Origin: Actinernus sp. WN-2022
Taxonomy: Eukaryota > Cnidaria > Anthozoa > Actiniaria > Actinernidae
NCBI GenBank assembly: GCA_030867875.1
Contig: JAOWCC010001634.1
Coordinates: forward strand, 104,511,321-104,575,320
Direction of reading: 5' to 3'
DNA: 64,000 nucleotides
The notes under the pieces were generated by a model. The model was not told where the DNA came from, did not search any database, and was given only the letters and a program-made list of their open reading frames with translations. Positions 1 through 11,534 of this stretch are shown in pieces (positions within the stretch are counted from its first letter, which is position 1; every line of letters starts with the position of its first letter). The position numbers and the translations under genes were made by a program.

Positions 1-1110
1 TCTCCACCAGTCTGTTACGAGTTGTCTCTCTCTGTCTTTTCTGTTTTATAAAGAGTCACTTACACCATTTTTGCACACAGCCCTTCAATTATTACAAGCA
101 TCAGTAGTGAATCAATAATTATGCAGCTCCCTTGCACAAACCATGTATGATGTAAAAATATGCTAGAACTACATGTATTCACCTATTCCTAGGTGGCCCG
201 ATTTAAGGCCACTCAGGGCCTCTTGTTTTATCTAAATCCTCCTTTCTTTGCATAAGTTAACTACAGGTTACATTATTTCATTTCAGAAAAAAAACTAAAA
301 TAGCACTTCCAAAAAAAATATTTATCCTCAGATTCTAAATTTTCTCACAAAAATGCATATTTCACATAAAATTTGGAGTTTCATGTTTGCACTAACCTCA
401 CTTTCTGTCTCCCAACACCTAAACTTGCCTAGCACCAAGCCATTCTGTCCATAAGCACTTCACAGCAAGCTACATTTATCCATAATGACCCCACAGCATG
501 CCGGGAAATCCTACGAAAGAGCGACATGGCCCTTCGCCCATCTTCTTTCTTCAAAATATATACTAAGTCTAAAGCCATTTCGACCTGATAGATTCATATT
601 GGAATCAATGGCAAGTAAATCTAGTCCAATATTCCAAAAAAGCTATGATAGTTGGCTCCAGACCTCCATTTATAAAGCCCACGCTATAGTACGTGACAGA
701 AGAAGTCCTAGCCCATGATACGAGTGTGAAATGAAGCTCGTTCTCCATCACAATAACTGCACAGACTCAGTTCTTCGAGAAAGTTCTGATTCAAGCTTTC
801 ATCAGACTTAATGATGTCCTCCAGCATTCCATAAATAGAAAAAATGCATTAAAAAGCCTCAACTTCTGAGTGCTTCCTCGAAGAAACTTTGCTGTGTGGT
901 CCGTTGGATGAGTTGATGATGTCAGCAAAATGGCGGGTTAAACAGATTGAGCCCTCAGTATTAATGATCAGTTATTGCCTGTGTTTTAGGGGGGAGGGTT
1001 CTGTTCAGTCTAAAGTAGCTAAAAAGTCACTTTTAAAACCTCAGCAGGACAAGGGTTAAGATGCAAGAAACTGTCTTAAGAGACCGGAACTAAATATATT
1101 TGGTGGGTTG
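1..1110. other. No gene recognised
   Basis: AT-rich sequence with only short open frames and no protein family I can recognise. I see no clear terminal repeats, tandem repeats or splice-bounded exons. Confidence 0.5.
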
Positions 1111-1116
1111 CACTGG

Positions 1117-1188
1117 CGGCCATGTTGGTTGGTAGGAACAAAAGAAACCACATTTGCTGCTTTTGTTCCTACCAACCAAGATGGCCGC
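1117..1188. repeat. Hairpin with 29-bp arms and YY1-like ends
   Basis: Inverted repeat. The left arm is about 1117-1145 and the right arm about 1159-1188, with one or two mismatches and a loop of about 13 bases. The arm ends read GCGGCCAT on the left and ATGGCCGC on the right. The core word GTTGGTTGGTAGGAACAAAA is shared by both arms. AAGATGGCCGC on the right arm resembles a YY1/Pho-type site. It may be a small hairpin MITE or a palindromic regulatory element; no target duplication is obvious. Confidence 0.6.
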
Positions 1189-1689
1189 TACTCTTTTGTG
1201 ATTGTATTCCCTTGGGAATGATTGCAACCCAAGAACCCATTCATTATAGTCAGTTCGGACCTGAATCTGAACAAGAATCCAGAAGTTTAGCAAGCACGGC
1301 TTCCAGGAGCAATTTATGTACCTTCTTTGCTTCCTTCCACTTCGCACGAGGGCTTGAATCCTTGATTTTGATGTCGATGGCGTTTAAGCTTTCCTCTTCC
1401 GCTTGGCAGACTTGGAGGTTGATTTTCCTTTTTGCACAGTTTCACTGATCTTCAGAATAATCCGGATCCGCATCTAGCATTTTAAAGGAGACTGAAATAC
1501 TCGCTTACTTTCTTCACTGCTCAGAAATTTGAATTTTAAATAAGGCGCGACAAGAGAAGGGCTTACCCTTTTAGTTTCAAGATGGCTTGCCATCCAATAT
1601 CCATGGCAACGCCTTTCCCATGGGGATCACGAGCTCAATTCATAACGAGCCAGAGATGATCAGCGTGAGGTCTGGTTGCTATGAAGTGA

Positions 1690-2895
1690 CAATACAATAC
1701 AATACAATTTATTTTCTGAATAGTCATAGCAAATTACAGAAAGTAAGGCCGAAGCCAGAGGCTTATTTGGCATAGAGGTCAAGGTAGACAGTTAATAATG
1801 ACTATACAAGCAGTTACAATAGATGTAGTAATAGTAATTAAGACTAATTATGGTAATAGAAAAATAAATAATAAGTAAATAAATAAATAAATAAACTGTA
1901 ATGCTATATTACAGAAAAAAATATCAATACACAGATTAACAAGGATAAATTTACAAGCATATTATAAGTAACAAATAAGTATGATGTGAAGGGGTCAGAT
2001 TTGTGATAAATAAAATAGTTTAAGTAGATGTTTATAATTATATGGTTTAAGAGAGTTACGAAGAGATAGTGGAAGGGAATTCCAGTGAACAGGACCTTGA
2101 GTGCGTATAGAAAATGAATATTTATGGTATTGAGGTGAAGATCATATTTATGTCTGGTGTTATAATGGTGAATGTTAAAATTAAAATTAAATAATGAAGA
2201 CACAGGCATGGGTAAATTTTTAATATGTTGAAAGACAAAACAATTAACCTGATAACTATAAATATCATAAATGGATAGAATTTGTAATTGTTGGAATAGC
2301 GGTTGAGAGTGGGTGAGGGGAGGAGAATGGGTGATAATACGTAAAACTTTCTTCTGGCATAGTAATGAGTTTTGTAGGTTGAAGCCCATATTAGGGTACA
2401 ATATTGGAGGTAGGGAAGGATAAGTGAATTATAAAGAACATGTAAGGTAGTTTTGCTCAGGTATTGTCGGGCTTTAAATAACATTCCAGTACATTTGGAA
2501 ATTTTGGTAGAGATAGTTTGGATGTGAGGGTCCACAGAAGATTTTGGTGGATAATTACACCAAGAAATTTTGTCTGAAGTACTCTATCAATTTTATGTCC
2601 ATCAATCTTTATGTCAATGTCATTTGAATTAACTTTTTTCCTAGAAGGATGAATAAGTATATATTTAATTTTGTCAGGGTGAAGGGTAAGTTTGTTGGCC
2701 TTAAGCCACGCACATACATTATTAAGTTCCTTATTAATCATACAAATAAGAGATGGAATATCTTTACTGTTAAAGAAAATGTTAGTGTCATCAGCAAAAA
2801 GAATAAAGGAAAGATGTCTAGATGATTGAAAGATGTCATTTATGTAGATAAGGAAGAGTAGTGGTCCGAGAATGGATATGAGGGACACCACACTT
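1690..2895 (-). mobile_element. 5'-truncated non-LTR retrotransposon (CR1/L2-like)
   Basis: Three minus-strand open frames (2891-2457, 2535-2122, 2401-1904) overlap and together read as the C-terminal half of a LINE reverse transcriptase. The first holds GPLLFLIYINDI and the catalytic motif FADDTN. The second continues into the thumb region, and the third ends with a YNTR motif usual near the end of these ORF2 proteins. The 3' end is a short (ATTGT)n tail at about 1690-1712, as in CR1/L2-like elements. The endonuclease and fingers are absent, so the copy is 5'-truncated near 2895, and at least two frameshifts make it dead. The clade is inferred from motifs only. Confidence 0.8.
1904..2891 (-). 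pseudogene. LINE reverse transcriptase fragment, frameshifted
   Basis: This is the protein remnant of the truncated LINE. Target-primed reverse transcription would have been its role. The YxDD-type core (here FADD) is present, but the coding sequence changes frame near 2535 and again near 2400, and the N-terminal endonuclease is missing. There is no upstream promoter or 5' region. Confidence 0.75.
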
Positions 2896-3984
2896 AGAAG
2901 TCACAGTTTAGAAATCGAATAACATTTTGAGGTTTTGTTTTATTTACCTTTAAGTGCGTATGACAGTCAAGGTGAATAAAGCTAGGCCTGGCTAATGTCA
3001 GGGTTGTAGGGAAGTTAAATTTTGATTCCGGTAGCAATTTACTATTATACATTTACAATCACTCTAAATTGTGTAATGATATCTAAATAGAAACAATGAA
3101 AGTCTATAAACATAGCCAGTAGGATATGACTACATTATCCGACTAGAAATAATTATTAGAAATATTGCCTTGACTGCAAACAGTATTACTCTATATGGAT
3201 TAGCGTGGTTGCGGTAATTGTTAAATACTAGTATACCTACATGTAACAGGTAGTGAATGCTGCTCAGCTCAGTTCAGGAAGTGTATTAGAAGAGAACCTA
3301 CAGTAGCACTTTGGCAGGAAAAATGGATTACTGGGTGATAAAAATGCCAAGGTGTTAGATGAATATATTTTGTAGTTTTGGGGCTATCGTGCGACTGATC
3401 CTGTTTGAACTGTGGTGTGTATCTCAAAAGTTGTCGCGATTTAATTTCATTTTGTCCCGACATATCAACGATCTCCCGGTAAATTCCCTGCGCCTACCAA
3501 TTCCCAACATTTTCTTAAGATTTCCGTCACAACAAACTGCTGTTCTCCCCGCTGAAGTTTAAAGACCGGATATATTCCTAATGTCCAAACTAACGGGAAA
3601 AACTGAAAGAGGAAATCATTGTGACCAATCGACATACATATGAAGCTTCAGAAGTAAATATTGAATACATGAGAACCCATAAAGCAAACTGATAATAATG
3701 AACGCGCTATTAGTTTCACGGACATTTGTGACTTAACTGAACTCGCGCTACAGCATTATAGCTTGAAATACTGTACGAAAACTCCCGTTTAAAAATTTCC
3801 TGATGTCGAAAGGACCGTAGCATCTTAAACAAGATATATCCTTCTGACCAATCGACATACTTATTAAGCTGTGAAAGTAAGTTTCCAGTCCATAACAGCC
3901 GATAGTGCAAACTAGTAAACTGCCACTAGTAATTAACCTTGCGTACTTCCGCGAGTACTGAACTTTCTAGCGTCAAATGCATGT
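2896..3984. other. No gene; one degenerate direct repeat
   Basis: No protein family is recognisable. Two related segments (about 3620-3690 and 3845-3912) share the word GACCAATCGACATAC followed by a similar AAGCT..GAAAGTAA stretch, so a diverged repeat of roughly 230-bp period is present. It may be part of the repeat family annotated just downstream. Confidence 0.4.
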
Positions 3985-4467
3985 GTTACGTTTCAAAACT
4001 TTAGGACATGAAATCTTCCCGAGAATATTCAATTTTTTTTACAGCATAGAACTGTATTATTTAAACATGCCGAAATAAAACAATGGTGCCATTTGAAGAA
4101 TTATATCATGTCAAAAGTGCATAACGAAGAAATATATATCTACGGACGCGAGCAGCTCGTTTCACTTTGGTCAAATGCGGACTGTTTACGACTGAAAACA
4201 GCAAAAACTACAAGCAAGTAATGAAATATAGATACCATACTTTACCCAATGCTGTTTACCTTGGATGTAGGAAGAATAAAATCCTTGTAAATCTCGCCAT
4301 CTCCTGTGGAAAACTACAATTTGTGAATCACGGCAGTGTGGCGAACAGTGTGGCGTTTCCGGCAATTTATTTTGATTGATACTCATTGGATGTTACACAA
4401 TACTGCTGTCAACTCAATGACTGGAGACTGTGACATGCGCAGTACCGTGGCACAGCGCCTTTAAAGT
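3985..4467 (+). repeat. Dispersed repeat family, copy A
   Basis: This segment aligns by eye with two other places in the window: 9210-9500 in the same orientation and 14270-14575 inverted. Shared words include GAAATATAGATACCAT, GTAGGAAGAATAAA, AAATCTCGCCAT, GGCAATTTATTTTGATTGAT and CATGTCAAAAG. Copy A ends with GTACCGTGGCACAGCGCCT followed by TTAA. That resembles the end of the TTAA-flanked MITE at 11554-11822, so the family may be piggyBac-like non-autonomous elements. Confidence 0.6.
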
Positions 4468-4690
4468 AAATGTGTAATTTCACCACGTGCGTTGAGGTGC
4501 GCCAGTTAATGGTCGTTAAACCATAAACCTTTCGTAAAATGTGAGACATTTCTATCCAAAGTCCTCCTAGAAAAACACAATATCTTGCCATTTCTATCGA
4601 AGAAGCCTTTGGTTTCTGCAGCAAATCAACATTCGATCTGTGGATTAGCCGGGAGGCTTTGATCAGCTCAGGTCGCGGCGGGTGTAAAGT

Positions 4691-4846
4691 ACAGGTCAGG
4701 TCACAGGTCAGGTCACAGGTCAGGTCACAGGTCAGGTCACAGGTCAGGTCACAGGTCAGGTCACAGGTCAGGTCACAGGTCAGGTCACAGGTCAGGTCAC
4801 AGGTCAGGTCACAGGTCAGTTCACAGGTCAGGTCACAGGTCAGGTC
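4691..4846. repeat. 12-bp minisatellite, 13 units, AGGTCA half-sites
   Basis: A near-perfect tandem array of ACAGGTCAGGTC, 156 bp or 13 units, with one substitution (AGGTCAGTTC) in the eleventh unit. Each unit contains nuclear-receptor half-sites AGGTCA. Across the unit boundary they are spaced AGGTCA-C-AGGTCA, which is the DR1 arrangement. The array is open in several frames and gives artificial repeat peptides on both strands; these are not genes. Confidence 0.9.
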
Positions 4847-4849
4847 GGA

Positions 4850-6035
4850 ATAATGTTTTTTTAAACCAAATTTTACGTAATAAGACAAATTTAGCCGTTC
4901 AAAAACCGAGGCACAACCACCGAATGTTTTCATCGACACTTTAAAAAAGGATTTCCTTCAGTCTCACTTCGAAAACGGCATAAGGCATAAGTCCATTAAA
5001 ATACGATTCTGATGGAGAGAAGGCCCTGGGGACGAGGTTGTATGACCACATGGCCGAGAAAATGGCGGATTGTGAGGTACGATTTGTCTTGTGTATTAGT
5101 ATGTGTCTATTTCTAAACTTCCTTGCCGTGACATTCGTAATTAAATGGTAGATAAATGCCCAAAATGTCTAAAATATGTTAAAGATAACGTGAGAGAAAT
5201 ACAATGCGATATTTATGATCTGTAGTTCAATTTGAAATGCTCAATGTTATTCCTTAAAATTTACCATCACTATTCTATTACGGTTCTTTCTCGGTGTAAG
5301 AAACCCTAATATTTGAATTGCAAATCATTTTCAGCCGTGTTTAAGAAAACAATACATACAATACAATAATAATAATTAGTGTATGCTAATGAGAAAAGCA
5401 AGATAAAAGTTCTAAACAAGAGGCCGTATGTACAGCATGTACTCGGGCCAAATTTCATAGACATCTGGAGTTTGTCGAAGAATTAAAATTTCAATGGAAG
5501 ATATAGTGTACCATGAAGGAGATGCTTAAATGTTACGGGGGCACTGTCAATGAAATTGAACCTTAGAGTGAATCAGCACTACAGAAATAACAGCCTGCAT
5601 GAGATCGAGGAGAAATGTCCTGATATGCTTTTCACGTTTTTTGATACAGGATTAAGTTGATTATGAAAACTTAATAGAGCGGTTTTTACTTGTGTCGAAC
5701 ATGTTTTGGTTTACTAAGAAAATCAATCAACCAATCCGAGATTCCAAAGTAAAACTAAACACACATTTAGTTTCGGTTTTGTCATTGGCTCACAGGGAAG
5801 CCATTTACGAGTTACTTGTGATTACTCGCTCCTATAATTGGCTAGTTGTGGGTAATATACGTTTGGTCTTTGACACTCATGTGAAATTCACTCTATTTTA
5901 AAACTTTGATTTCAGTTACAGAGAACCAATTTCAAGTTGTTCAAAATTTTCATCCAGTCGAATCTTTACCATCCCCAAGTCTTTAATTTTCTACAATGTA
6001 CCTGGGAAGGATAATCTACAGCCATCTCTTGCTAG
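4850..6035. other. No gene recognised
   Basis: AT-rich sequence between the minisatellite and the large TIR element. The open frames are short and unrecognised. No inverted or tandem repeat of note was seen. Confidence 0.4.
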
Positions 6036-6569
6036 CCTCCTTTGCATCCTTTCTTAGTGTCGGTTGCTGGGGAGGGAGGGAACCCTTATGAAAATAAGCA
6101 ATACTTGAAGACTACTTGATGTGTATTTGCAGTTTATATTTTTTCTGTACTTGCAAGGTACCTGCATTGTGTTTGAAAAGTGTACTTGAACTATATTCGT
6201 TTGATCCCTTATAGCTACTTGATGGCTAAAGTATAGAGTATACTTGAGCTGGACCTTTTTGTACTTTCATTATATTTGTTTTATAATTGTTATATGTTTG
6301 TTTTATGGTTGTAATGTACCTGTATTTGAAACATCAAGTACATATTTGTTATGTAGTTGGTAAGTACTTGAAATATATTTGCAAAATAGTACTTGAAGTG
6401 TTCCAGTTTACTACTTGAGCAATATTTGAACAAAAGGACAAGCAATTCAGAGTTAGGGGGAAATAGTACCTAATCCAGACTTGAAGTGTACTTGTAGCTG
6501 ATACTTGATTAATACTTGAATTGTAATTTCAAAGTTCATGCAGGTCTGTATTTGTACACTACTTGTTAA

Positions 6570-7400
6570 TGGTTGAATACTACTTGACTAGTTCTAGACT
6601 CCTTGCAATATACTTGACCCTCCCTGACTTGTACCTTTTTGGGCATTGAATTATATTTGCAATATTCTTGAAATATACTCGGAATATACCTGTATTTGAA
6701 ACATCAAATACACATTTTATTTTATCTAATCGATCTGAAAATTAACTTGAAATGTACCCTAAATATACTTGAAATGTATACCTGCAAACTACTTGACTTG
6801 TAATTTCAATACTTTTGCAGATCTGTATTTGCACACTATTTTATTACTGGTTGAATATGGTACTTCACTGATCCTAGACTCCTTGCAAAATACTTGACTT
6901 GTACCTTTTTGTCATTGAATTATATTTGCAATGTTCTTGAAATAGACCTGTATGTGAATTAATTAAACATCAAAGAACTGTCACAGATCTTATAATTAAC
7001 TTGAAATGTGCCCAAAATATACTTGAAATGTATACCTGCAAACTACTTGAACTGTAAATTCAATATTCATGCAGGCCTAGGTCTGTATTTGCACACTATT
7101 TTATTACTGGTTGAATGGTACTTGACTGATCCTAGAGTTCCTGCAATATACTTGACTTGTACCTTTTTGTCATTGAATTAAATTTGCAATGTTCTTGAAA
7201 TAGACCTGTATGTGAAACATCAAACAATATTATTTATTCGATCGCCACTGAACTGAAAATGATCTTGAAGTGTACATGTACCTAGCATATACTTGAAACG
7301 TGTACCCGCAAACTACTTGAACTGTAATTTCAACATTCCTGCAGTTCTGTATTTGCACTCTTTTGTTACTGGATGAATGCTACATGTACTTGACTGATCT
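6570..7400. repeat. Tandem repeat, about 265-bp unit, left arm of TIR element
   Basis: Units can be followed by the word GGTTGAAT (GGATGAAT in the last) at about 6570, 6849, 7110 and 7371. Each is followed by TACTTGACTG-like sequence, then CTTGCAATATACTTGA, then TGTACCTTTTTG and CTGTATTTGCACAC. Spacing is 260-280 bp and the units are diverged. Confidence 0.7.
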
Positions 7401-7905
7401 TAGGGTTCTTGCAATGTACTTATATACAGTAGGTAATTGAACTGGGAAAATAGCCCTGTTGCCAATATATTATCTACATATCTCAGTGCTATGATCAACA
7501 AAACAGTTGAGTAAGTTTTAGTGTAAAATAAAAACAGCGACGTGCAACTGGCAGCAAACTCCAGCCAATAGCAATAACAACCACTAAAAGTCCTGGATGC
7601 AACCAACCCAGGGGCCCCACGGCACGCCACAGGGCCCCCTATATTCACAGGATATTTGACCATGTCTAAATTACATTAAGTCCCCGATTATTTACTGTGA
7701 GATTAAGAAATTCTGCATTTAAATTTGGTAATTAAATGACAATGTGTAGCTAAATTAATTATTAGCCAGCCAAACAAAATAAATCATTGATTTAATTGTT
7801 TTATATTTTTATGCTTTAAATTTAATCTGTTTCAAGTATTGGGAAATATCAATAAAAAGTTTGAAGTTGGCATGAAAAAAGCCAGGTCGATGAGTTAAAT
7901 TACTG

Positions 7906-8074
7906 CAGGGCTAAAAATAACGGCCGGTCATCGGACAATGTCCAGCCAGAATTGGAACTTAATTGTCTGGTCAAATCTTTGACTTGCCAGTCATTTTGAC
8001 CGGTCAATGTTACTACAGTTTCAACCAAATACTGATCTTAACCGGCGACTGACCGGCCGGTATTTTTAGCTCTG
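7906..8074. mobile_element. 169-bp MITE, hAT-like ends
   Basis: The ends are CAGGGCTAAAAATAACGG on the left and the inverted form (CAGAGCTAAAAATACCGG when read inward from the right). The matched word GCCGGTCA follows in both arms. The direct repeat TTACTG flanks it (7900-7905 and 8075-8080). The CAGGG terminus suggests the hAT superfamily, although hAT duplications are normally 8 bp and only 6 match here. It lies inside the 5.5-kb TIR element. Confidence 0.75.
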
Positions 8075-9209
8075 TTACTGGAAAGAAATGTATTTTGTTT
8101 GGCATAAATAAGTAATACTTACAAAATTTCTTCGCATACTTGTACAGCTCTTTGTCATGTTTTACATTTTAACTTATTGCCATGGCTGTGATTGGCGTTT
8201 TCAACTGAAGTTAAAAAATCATAATTTTGTCTCCATCCATGCAGCTTCTGTTTCCTGTTAAATTGAAAGATGTGATTGAAATTAATTAAGAGCATCTAAA
8301 TACAATACAGATACATTTATGTTCATGCATTTAATATATATAACAGTAAAAAAAACATATTTTTATTAAAATATGCTGGAAACCTGGCTGCAGACAGGCC
8401 GTGGAACAAATAGGTTTATTTAATAGTGCAAAATGTTCGGTCATTTCGGTTGGAATGATGAACGACCGGGTAAAAGAGGAATACATCCAAAGGTATTATT
8501 TCCTTACCGAAAACTCTCCAGTGGATTTTCATTTCGCTCTTCTACATGTAATTATCAAGTTTAATACAACGCAATGGGTTCCTGGCGCGTGGCGGGCATC
8601 ACGCAAGACGCGTACGAGTTTACAAACGGTTAAAGTCGCTATGTCACGGTACTGCTGATGATTCCGGCGCGGAACGACATTCTCTGAGCGGTGAGATATT
8701 CATTTTTAAATCGGCATCCATCTGTGTTCTGTTTGAACTCATCTTAGCATCCTTTTGGAGATGTAAGATGTCCTAAATAAGTTTTAGTTATTTGTTTATG
8801 TAGCAAAACTATAAAAATCAGAAATCACGAGTGCTGCCTCCCGGCAGGAAAGAATGCAAGAAATTGAAAGCTTTTTGAGTTACAACCAGAATAGGGTTTG
8901 GATTGGCCAATACGTAGATCAGAACAGAGTTCATGAGACAATATTGGCAACGTTTCAAGTTATAACGACATGGCATTTTCAACAACATTATACCTGACTG
9001 CGCTGCCATCTTCTTGCTCTTTAGCTGCAGACAGCAAAACCATGTGGTGCCGTTTTACTAGCCTGCGAGTTCGGATGCGACGCAGGCTACGTTTTACATG
9101 ACTGGACATCCTTGTCGTTTACGCCCAACTTTTTTTCTTCGACAAGCACCTTTATCGTCACAGCTATATTGATAAAAAATATTTCAAAGTTGTAATCTTT
9201 GAGATTAGC

Positions 9210-9500
9210 GACTGACTAGAAACACGGCCAAAAATACAAGCGAGTAAAATAATGAAATATAGATACCATTCATAACTGCCGTTTATCTTGGTTGTACATG
9301 TAGGAAGAATAAAGTTCCCGTAAATCTCGCCATATATTGTGTTAAACTACATTCTACAGTTGTAAACAACTCGCATGTGAATCATGCCTGTCACCCGATA
9401 CACAGTGGCGTTTTCGGCAATTTATTTTGATTGATTCTCATTGGATGTTACACAATGAAGCTGTCAATTCAATGTCTGGACACTGTAACATGTACCGTGA
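9210..9500 (+). repeat. Dispersed repeat family, copy B
   Basis: Same family and orientation as 3985-4467. It shares GAAATATAGATACCAT, GTAGGAAGAATAAAGT and AAATCTCGCCATAT, then GGCAATTTATTTTGATTGAT, TTGGATGTTACACAAT and a final ACTGTAACATG. It is located within the 5.5-kb TIR element, so that element was a target for this family. Confidence 0.6.
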
Positions 9501-9792
9501 GTTCTTCATGATATGTAGGTTATATTTATTTCTCGTAAATGTTAGTATCCTATGGTACCAGAGGATTAATTAAACCTCTCAGCCGTCTCTTCATCTCACT
9601 CTCTCTATATATACCGATATATATACCGATATAGTACTAGTTCTCCAAGCGAGGGCCTCTGGAACCGGCCCACGGTAAAATGCTTCGCGATTCGAAAAAT
9701 CATGTAAAATGCCGCTATAAAATGATATTAAACCTGGCGTATATACAATCACTTCGTTAATAAAATAATTACTATTCAAGTTCAAATATTCC

Positions 9793-9899
9793 CTGCTAGC
9801 AGAGGTCTCTCTCTGTCTTTGTGGTCTCGTTTCTTGATAAAAATTAATGTTTCTCGATTCCATTTTACCAAGACAGAAATAGACCTCTGCCAGCAGGGC
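9793..9899. repeat. Small inverted repeat
   Basis: CCCTGCTAGCAGAGGTCT at about 9793 is matched, with one mismatch, by the reverse complement AGACCTCTGCCAGCAGGG at about 9880. The arms are 18 bp with a spacer of about 70 bp. It may be a degenerate MITE inside the larger element. Confidence 0.5.
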
Positions 9900-10779
9900 A
9901 TACAGCTATCATTACATGTACATGATGTAAGGTTGAACCCGCCCGGTGTTGAAGTCTTTATAGCCGTTTATACAAATCACAAATCACAAATTTAATGATC
10001 CCATCTTACCTCGTTTGTCTTGTAAGGCTTGCTCCAAAGGTTTGTCTTTTCTTGAAGCCATATTATACAGATATCGTGAAGAGATCACACATACTTCGTA
10101 CCGAAAACCGTTGGTAAAATAAAAATTGCGCAACATAGCCAACAATACACAATGCCAATGCCAACCGTTCAAATCAATCCCACAATGCACCAATGCATCC
10201 CATAATGCAATGAAGCCCTTCTTGGCAGCCATATTTTTGAAAAAGAATTCGGTACGGTTGGAGTTACACAATTTTGGATATGATATGAATTTCAAATTGC
10301 ATTGACAATCAAGGTAATCAAGGCTTGGAACCGATCACTCAAGAATTTAACATTTTAGTGATGCATCTAAGTTAATATGGCGGAACATTGGACCCATTCC
10401 ACTGACAAAGAGTCGGAGATTGGAAGGTGAATTAATGCTACTACTCGCATTATTTACACGTTTCAAGTATATACTAGGTACACTTCAAGATAATTTTCAG
10501 TTCAGTGGCAAATTAATTTATACAGGTCTATTTCAAGAACATTTCAAATATAATTCAATGACAAAAAGGTACAAGTCCAGTATATTGCAAGACCTCTAGC
10601 CCTAGGATCAGTCAAGTACCATTCAACCAGTAATAAAACAGTGTGCAAATACAGACCTAGAGGCCTGCATGAACATTGAATTTACAGTTCAAGTAGTTTG
10701 CAGGTACACATTTCAAGTATATTTTGGGCACATTTCAAGTTCATTTTCAGATCTGTGACGATTAATAAACATGTATGCA

Positions 10780-11235
10780 TGCAAGCACATTTCATGTACA
10801 CCTACTTGATATGTACTTGTCACACAAGACTTAAGGTTCTGCTAATGTGTCTGTTGGAAATACATATCATGTACACCTAGTGGTCATATATGACAAGTAC
10901 ATATCAAGTAGCCGTCTGTTGCAAATACATTTCACGTACACCTACTTGATATGTACTTGTCATATAAATACCTTCTGTCTGGTGCAAATACATTTCATGT
11001 ACACCTACTTGATATGTACTTGTCACACAAGACCTAATGTTCTGCTAAAATGTATGTTGCAAATACATTTCATGTACACCTACTTGATATATACTTATCA
11101 TATAAGACCTGCCGTCTGTTGCAAATACATTTCATGTACACCTACTTGATATGTATTTGTCACACAAGACTTAATGTTCTGCTAAAATGTATGTTACAAA
11201 TACATTTCATGTACACCTACTTGATATGTACTTGA
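10780..11235. repeat. Tandem repeat, 62-75-bp unit, right arm of TIR element
   Basis: About seven units share GCAAATACATTTCATGTACA, CCTACTTGATATGTACTTGT and CACACAAGAC. They start near 10788, 10861, 10928, 10990, 11065, 11129 and 11202. The small plus-strand open frames here are translations of the repeat (HFMYTYLICT-type peptides) and not genes. Confidence 0.8.
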
Positions 11236-11534
11236 TATGCAAGAATACGAAACATACAAGTCAAGTACACTTCAATACACTACTCGAGTTGTACTTGACA
11301 TCAAGTACAACACAAGTATTGTGGCAAGACTACTTCAAGAAAGGCTTGAAGATCAGTCAAGTATATTCAAATACAGTGCAAATACATGCGTAACAATAAC
11401 AAGTATACTTCAAGACAAATCAAGTAGCATTCAAGTCTAGATCAAGTACCATGTAAGGACATCTAGTATTATAAGGGAAGGGACCAACACTAAGAAAGGA
11501 TGCAAAGGAGGTTATCTCCTTGCCAATCAAATAC

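Larger units (their letters stand above)
6036..11511. mobile_element. 5.5-kb TIR DNA element with TACTTGA-rich arms
   Basis: The outer ends are inverted copies: CCTCCTTTGCATCCTTTCTT at 6036 and its reverse complement ending at 11511. Match continues inward as TAGTGT. Inside each end lies a long arm of degenerate TACTTGA/TCAAGTA repeats, about 1.3 kb on the left and 1.1 kb on the right. Longer stretches near 7000-7150 and 10570-10730 are mirror copies of each other. No transposase is recognisable between the arms, so the element looks non-autonomous or gutted. A MITE (7906-8074) and a repeat copy (9210-9500) lie inside. I could not fix the target duplication. The subterminal style resembles that of the CACTA element at 35-53.5 kb. 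Confidence 0.75.

Noticed and set aside
4409..4939. Open frames made of DLTC or QVRS repeats on both strands
   Set aside because: They are translations of the 12-bp minisatellite; the flanks show no protein similarity.
10698..11393. A series of plus-strand frames with HFMYTYLICT-type peptides
   Set aside because: They follow the tandem repeat unit in the arm of the TIR element, overlap in different frames and have no family similarity.
6036..11511. Classical CACTA element because CACTA occurs near the right end
   Set aside because: The CACTA word lies about 20 bp inside the TIR and in the wrong orientation to be the terminus.
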